From NCBI GenBank assembly GCA_043813895.1, contig JBDRKQ010000194.1, forward strand, positions 1 through 16,490: a DNA stretch of 16,490 bases, read 5' to 3'. The stretch is from CAZTAR01 sp043813895. GTDB lineage: Bacteria; Planctomycetota; Phycisphaerae; UBA1845; UTPLA1. Made by a program: the position numbers and the translations under genes. The number at the start of each line of letters is the position of its first letter. Within the stretch, counting starts at the first letter, position 1. Positions 13,934-16,490 of this stretch are shown in pieces. The notes under the pieces were generated by a model, which saw only the letters and a list, made by a program, of their open reading frames with translations, did no database searches and was not told where the DNA came from.

Positions 13934-15268
13934 TCATTCCCCAGTCTTGCTCACCGTTCCCTTTCGCCCGGCGTTCACGGCCTCGCCGCCAAGGACCGCC
14001 TCACCTTGCCGTGCCTCCGGAAGTCCCAGCGCGGTATGCGCCCAGCGTGCCGGGACGTGCGCGCCTAACTCGTTCACCGCCAACGACAGCACCCGAGCCA
14101 GCTGTTCCGGGTCCGAACTCTGATCCCACAGGCGGCGGAAGTGCGGAATCGGCGCGTCCGGCCCATACTGCATCCGCACCATCGGCGCCAACAGATCCCT
14201 GCGCAGGGTCGTCGCTTCCTTGCGGAGGTCGTCGTCGCGGATGTCACGCCGCACGCGATCATGTACCGCCGCCGCGCCCGCACTCGACAGCGTCCGAACC
14301 GTGTCCGTCGTTAGCGTCTGGCCGAGCCACGCCTTGCTCATCTCCCGGTCAAAGTAGAAGCACAGGTTCTCGTAGAGGTTCGTCTCGCCCGGCAGACGCG
14401 TCTGCTGAATCTCAACCTCCACGGCCTTCGAAAAGATGCCCGTCGCATCCGCGCCCAATTGGTGGAGCATCTCCAGCAGTTCCTTCTTTTCCTCCGGTGT
14501 AGCGTTCGGAGAGTATCGCGCGATTCGCACAGGCATCCCGAACACCTCCGCGAAGATCAGCCAGTCCTTGATTGCAAAGTGTTTGCCCAGGTATGCCAAT
14601 GCGGTGACACGCAGTAGCCCGCCGCGCGAAGGATGCGCAGAAACGGCCTGCGGGATATGAACGATAAACTTGTCCGGCGGCAGTTCGATCCCCTCTCGGG
14701 ACGCCTCCTTCGTCAGCACCCGAACTTCGTCCAGCTCCCCCAGCACCAATCGCCCGAAATCAACCGGCTGGAATTCCACGGGCTGCAACCCGGACGGCGT
14801 CGCATCCCACACCAACTCCACGGCGGAGATGTTCCGGCCCAACGCCAGCGAGAGATGGACCAGCGACTCCTCGAAGCCCTTGGCCTTCCGTAACACCTCG
14901 TCGCAATACGCCGTCGTCTCGTCCGCCAACGCACGGTCGCGCGACACGCTTCTCGCCGCGCCCCAACCCGGCATCTCGGCCGCGGAAACCACCTCCCAAG
15001 GAAGGCCTGTCACGGCCAAGCGCCGCGTGTTCACCACGCTGTATAAGTGTGCGTCCTTCTCCTCCATCTGCTCGAAGAGCTCCATCTGAGCGGAGAGAGA
15101 GCCGCTGTCCGCCTCGCGAAGGATCGCGACCAACCCCTGCGGCGTCAGGCCGTCCGCGGGATAATCGCGGATCGTGTCCTCCCTGCGACGCCCGAGCAAA
15201 ACCCCTGGCTTCACACGACGATCCGAACCCCGACCCAACGCGTTCACGACTTGTTTCAACAAACCCAT
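13934..15268 (-). CDS. Mu gp29 (DUF935)-like portal protein
   Basis: A 444-residue portal protein, forming the ring at one capsid vertex through which DNA enters. ATG 15268 follows GGGAG at seven bases. DUF935 hallmarks are in order: IRDYPADGLTPQGLVAILRE, GSLSAQMELFEQMEEKDAHL, VVNTRRLAVTGLPWEVVSA (residues about 35-97), FEESLVHLSLALGRNISAVELVWD, then VTALAYLGKHFAIKDWLIFA, EVFGMPVRIARYSPNATPEE, ATGIFSKAVEVEIQQT, and NLYENLCFYFDREMSKAWLGQTLT. It is slightly shorter than the usual 480-520 residues, mainly at the C-terminus. A 276-bp structured repeat separates it from the terminase gene. An F-like head morphogenesis gene, normally next, is absent. Confidence 0.92.
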   Translation of the reverse strand: MGLLKQVVNALGRGSDRRVKPGVLLGRRREDTIRDYPADGLTPQGLVAILREADSGSLSAQMELFEQMEEKDAHLYSVVNTRRLAVTGLPWEVVSAAEMPGWGAARSVSRDRALADETTAYCDEVLRKAKGFEESLVHLSLALGRNISAVELVWDATPSGLQPVEFQPVDFGRLVLGELDEVRVLTKEASREGIELPPDKFIVHIPQAVSAHPSRGGLLRVTALAYLGKHFAIKDWLIFAEVFGMPVRIARYSPNATPEEKKELLEMLHQLGADATGIFSKAVEVEIQQTRLPGETNLYENLCFYFDREMSKAWLGQTLTTDTVRTLSSAGAAAVHDRVRRDIRDDDLRKEATTLRRDLLAPMVRMQYGPDAPIPHFRRLWDQSSDPEQLARVLSLAVNELGAHVPARWAHTALGLPEARQGEAVLGGEAVNAGRKGTVSKTGE

Positions 15269-15330
15269 TGCTCGTCTCCCGATCGTTTATTTTGGATCAT
15301 TCGCGTGCCGACCTGTCGCGCTTGTTCAGT

Positions 15331-15534
15331 TGGGTGGCATGGGTAAGCTTTGCCGCCAGCGGCGGCGCTTACCCGTGCCCTGCCACCTGGACTCGCCACG
15401 GGCCAACCGGTTCGGCTTCGCCTCACGGCTTGACCTTTTCGCCTTGCTCAAAGGTCAATCAAGTTGGCCCATGCCACCCAGTCGCCAGAGCCCATCCGCG
15501 CACGGGTGCCACTGGCGGCTCGCCCGCCAGTGCC
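15331..15534. repeat. Composite structured repeat between terminase and portal genes
   Basis: A nested inverted-repeat element in a 276-bp gap. The outer arms TGGGTGGCATGGG (15331-15343) and CCCATGCCACCCA (15468-15480) are perfect complements. Inside lie a hairpin (GGGTAAGC-TTT-GCCGCC-AGC-GGCGGC-GCTTACCC, 15341-15374), GGGCCAAC/GTTGGCCC (15400-15407, 15463-15470) and TGACCTTT/AAAGGTCA (15431-15438, 15450-15457). A further hairpin, CACTGGCGG/CCGCCAGTG, follows at 15510-15532. No open frame or transposase is present. GGTGGCAT and ACTGGCGG-type palindromes are, as I recall, common in planctomycete intergenic regions. Confidence 0.75.
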
Positions 15535-15544
15535 TGTCCTTGCA

Positions 15545-16490
15545 TCACCAAATCCCGCGCCGCGCAAACGTCAATTGCCCCAATGTCTCAATACCATGCC
15601 CGCCCGAATAGCCGCCTGCCGCGTGGACACCGAGCGCCGCCGCCCAGAATCGGTCCGCGTGTCCTCCGCTGGACCGGTCCGCGTCGTAACGAACATGCCC
15701 GCCGCTCGTCACGATCCGCGAGATCGAATGCCAGTCGTTCACGATCGCCTCGTCCGCAGGAATCCGCAGGACGCCGCGCTCCGCAGACACCCGCAGCCCG
15801 CCCGCGAGCGCGCTTTTCAACCCCGACGTGAAAACAACCCGCTCCACAAGGTGGTCGCCGAATCGCTGCGTCAATCGCTCCGCCAACTGCAAGCCGAGCC
15901 CGGTCGCATCGATGCAGCACCGTCGAAGGGCGCGCTGGTCGAGAAGCCGGCTGATCGCCAACTCCTGCTCGCTGAAGCCCGCGTTCTCCATCGTGAGCAC
16001 GCCGCGTGTCACGAGCGTGTCACCCTCGCGCTGCCACAGCCACACCGCCGTCAGGTCGCGATACCGTCCGATGTCCACGCCCGCGTACACTTCCGCGTCG
16101 CGGCTTTCCAGGCACCGCCAATCCACCGACACGTCGAGCCTCGGGTCCTGGCAGCTTCGGATCAGGTCGAACGGCATGAAGCTCGTCGCCTCGTCCGCGA
16201 ACTCACAGCAGAACTCCTGCCGCCACGCCAGCTCGTCGCCGATGCCCGAGCGCATGGCGGCCGCATCCGCATCGAGCCCCGCCGCGATGGCGTCATCGAG
16301 CGTCACCGTCTGCCGTGCCAGCATTGGGTTCGACCGCAGCTTGTAGAAGACGTTCTTCCGGCCGCGCGGCGTGGACGCCACGTCGAGCTCGCCCTCGCCC
16401 CGCAGCAGCGTCGGGAAGAGCGCCGCCCAGATCGCGTCGTCGTCCTGGTGCATGGCGAATTCGTCGAGAAACACGTCGCCGCTATACCCC
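15545..16490 (-). CDS. Terminase large subunit (Mu gp28-like), C-terminal part, cut by right edge
   Basis: The last 313 residues of the DNA-packaging motor. The reading frame is open to the right edge, so the N-terminus and Walker A are outside. Visible from the start are the Walker B block DVFLDEFAMHQ (visible residues 4-14) with its Asp-Glu pair, then VASTPRGRKNVFY, a coupling/arginine-region motif typical of terminases. The RNase H-fold nuclease follows: YAGVDIGRYRDLTAVWLW (Asp138), CCIDATGLG (Asp193) and GGHADRFWAAALG (Asp278), so all three candidate metal-binding acidic residues are present. It ends at TGA 15545. It should cut and package DNA into the capsid. The intact motifs argue for a functional enzyme. 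Confidence 0.92.
   Translation of the reverse strand, partial: GYSGDVFLDEFAMHQDDDAIWAALFPTLLRGEGELDVASTPRGRKNVFYKLRSNPMLARQTVTLDDAIAAGLDADAAAMRSGIGDELAWRQEFCCEFADEATSFMPFDLIRSCQDPRLDVSVDWRCLESRDAEVYAGVDIGRYRDLTAVWLWQREGDTLVTRGVLTMENAGFSEQELAISRLLDQRALRRCCIDATGLGLQLAERLTQRFGDHLVERVVFTSGLKSALAGGLRVSAERGVLRIPADEAIVNDWHSISRIVTSGGHVRYDADRSSGGHADRFWAAALGVHAAGGYSGGHGIETLGQLTFARRGIW

Noticed and set aside
15269..15330. Promoter in front of the portal gene
   Set aside because: Only an A-rich stretch (AAAATAAA on the minus strand) with a poorly spaced GCGACA; too weak to call.

Overview
The window looks like chromosomal DNA of a planctomycete-type bacterium that carries a compact phage-derived virion gene cluster. 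The taxonomic guess rests on three things: high GC content; a secreted protein ending in a long aspartate-rich dockerin/EF-hand region of the kind common in Planctomycetota; and GC-rich palindromic intergenic repeats of the type I associate with that phylum. No rRNA, tRNA or marker gene confirms it. Every gene I can support lies on the minus strand, so transcription runs from right to left.

Layout, in transcription order from the right edge. A Mu-type head module comes first: terminase large subunit (15545-16490, cut by the edge), DUF935/Mu gp29 portal (13934-15268), Mu I-like prohead protease/scaffold (12787-13842), a DUF2190-like decoration protein candidate (11983-12738), Mu gpT-like major capsid protein (11006-11920), gp36/DUF1320-like connector (10260-10703) and a gp37-like protein carrying an extra C-terminal domain (9371-10207). 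Next come a 706-residue hub-like protein (7221-9341) and six smaller beta-rich or unrecognised proteins (3014-7217), probably fibre, receptor-binding or accessory structural proteins. Most genes have clear Shine-Dalgarno sites and no frameshifts.

The cluster stops at 3014. After 436 bp of non-coding DNA holding a promoter-like site over a perfect 15-bp palindrome, chromosomal genes follow: a secreted protein with three copies of an unrecognised ~150-residue module plus a dockerin region (697-2577), and the start of a Lon-like ATP-dependent protease (1-386, cut by the left edge).

The main point of interest is what is absent and what is inserted. The head genes follow Mu order, but the F-like head morphogenesis gene is absent between portal and protease. 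No tail sheath, tube, tape measure, lysis or integration gene lies between the head genes and the chromosomal flank. Three of the spacers inside the cluster hold host-type palindromic repeats, and a fourth holds a heptanucleotide array. An intact but tail-poor head cassette studded with such repeats suggests a long-resident, possibly domesticated particle (gene-transfer-agent-like), a short-tailed phage, or a decaying prophage. The sequence alone cannot separate these.
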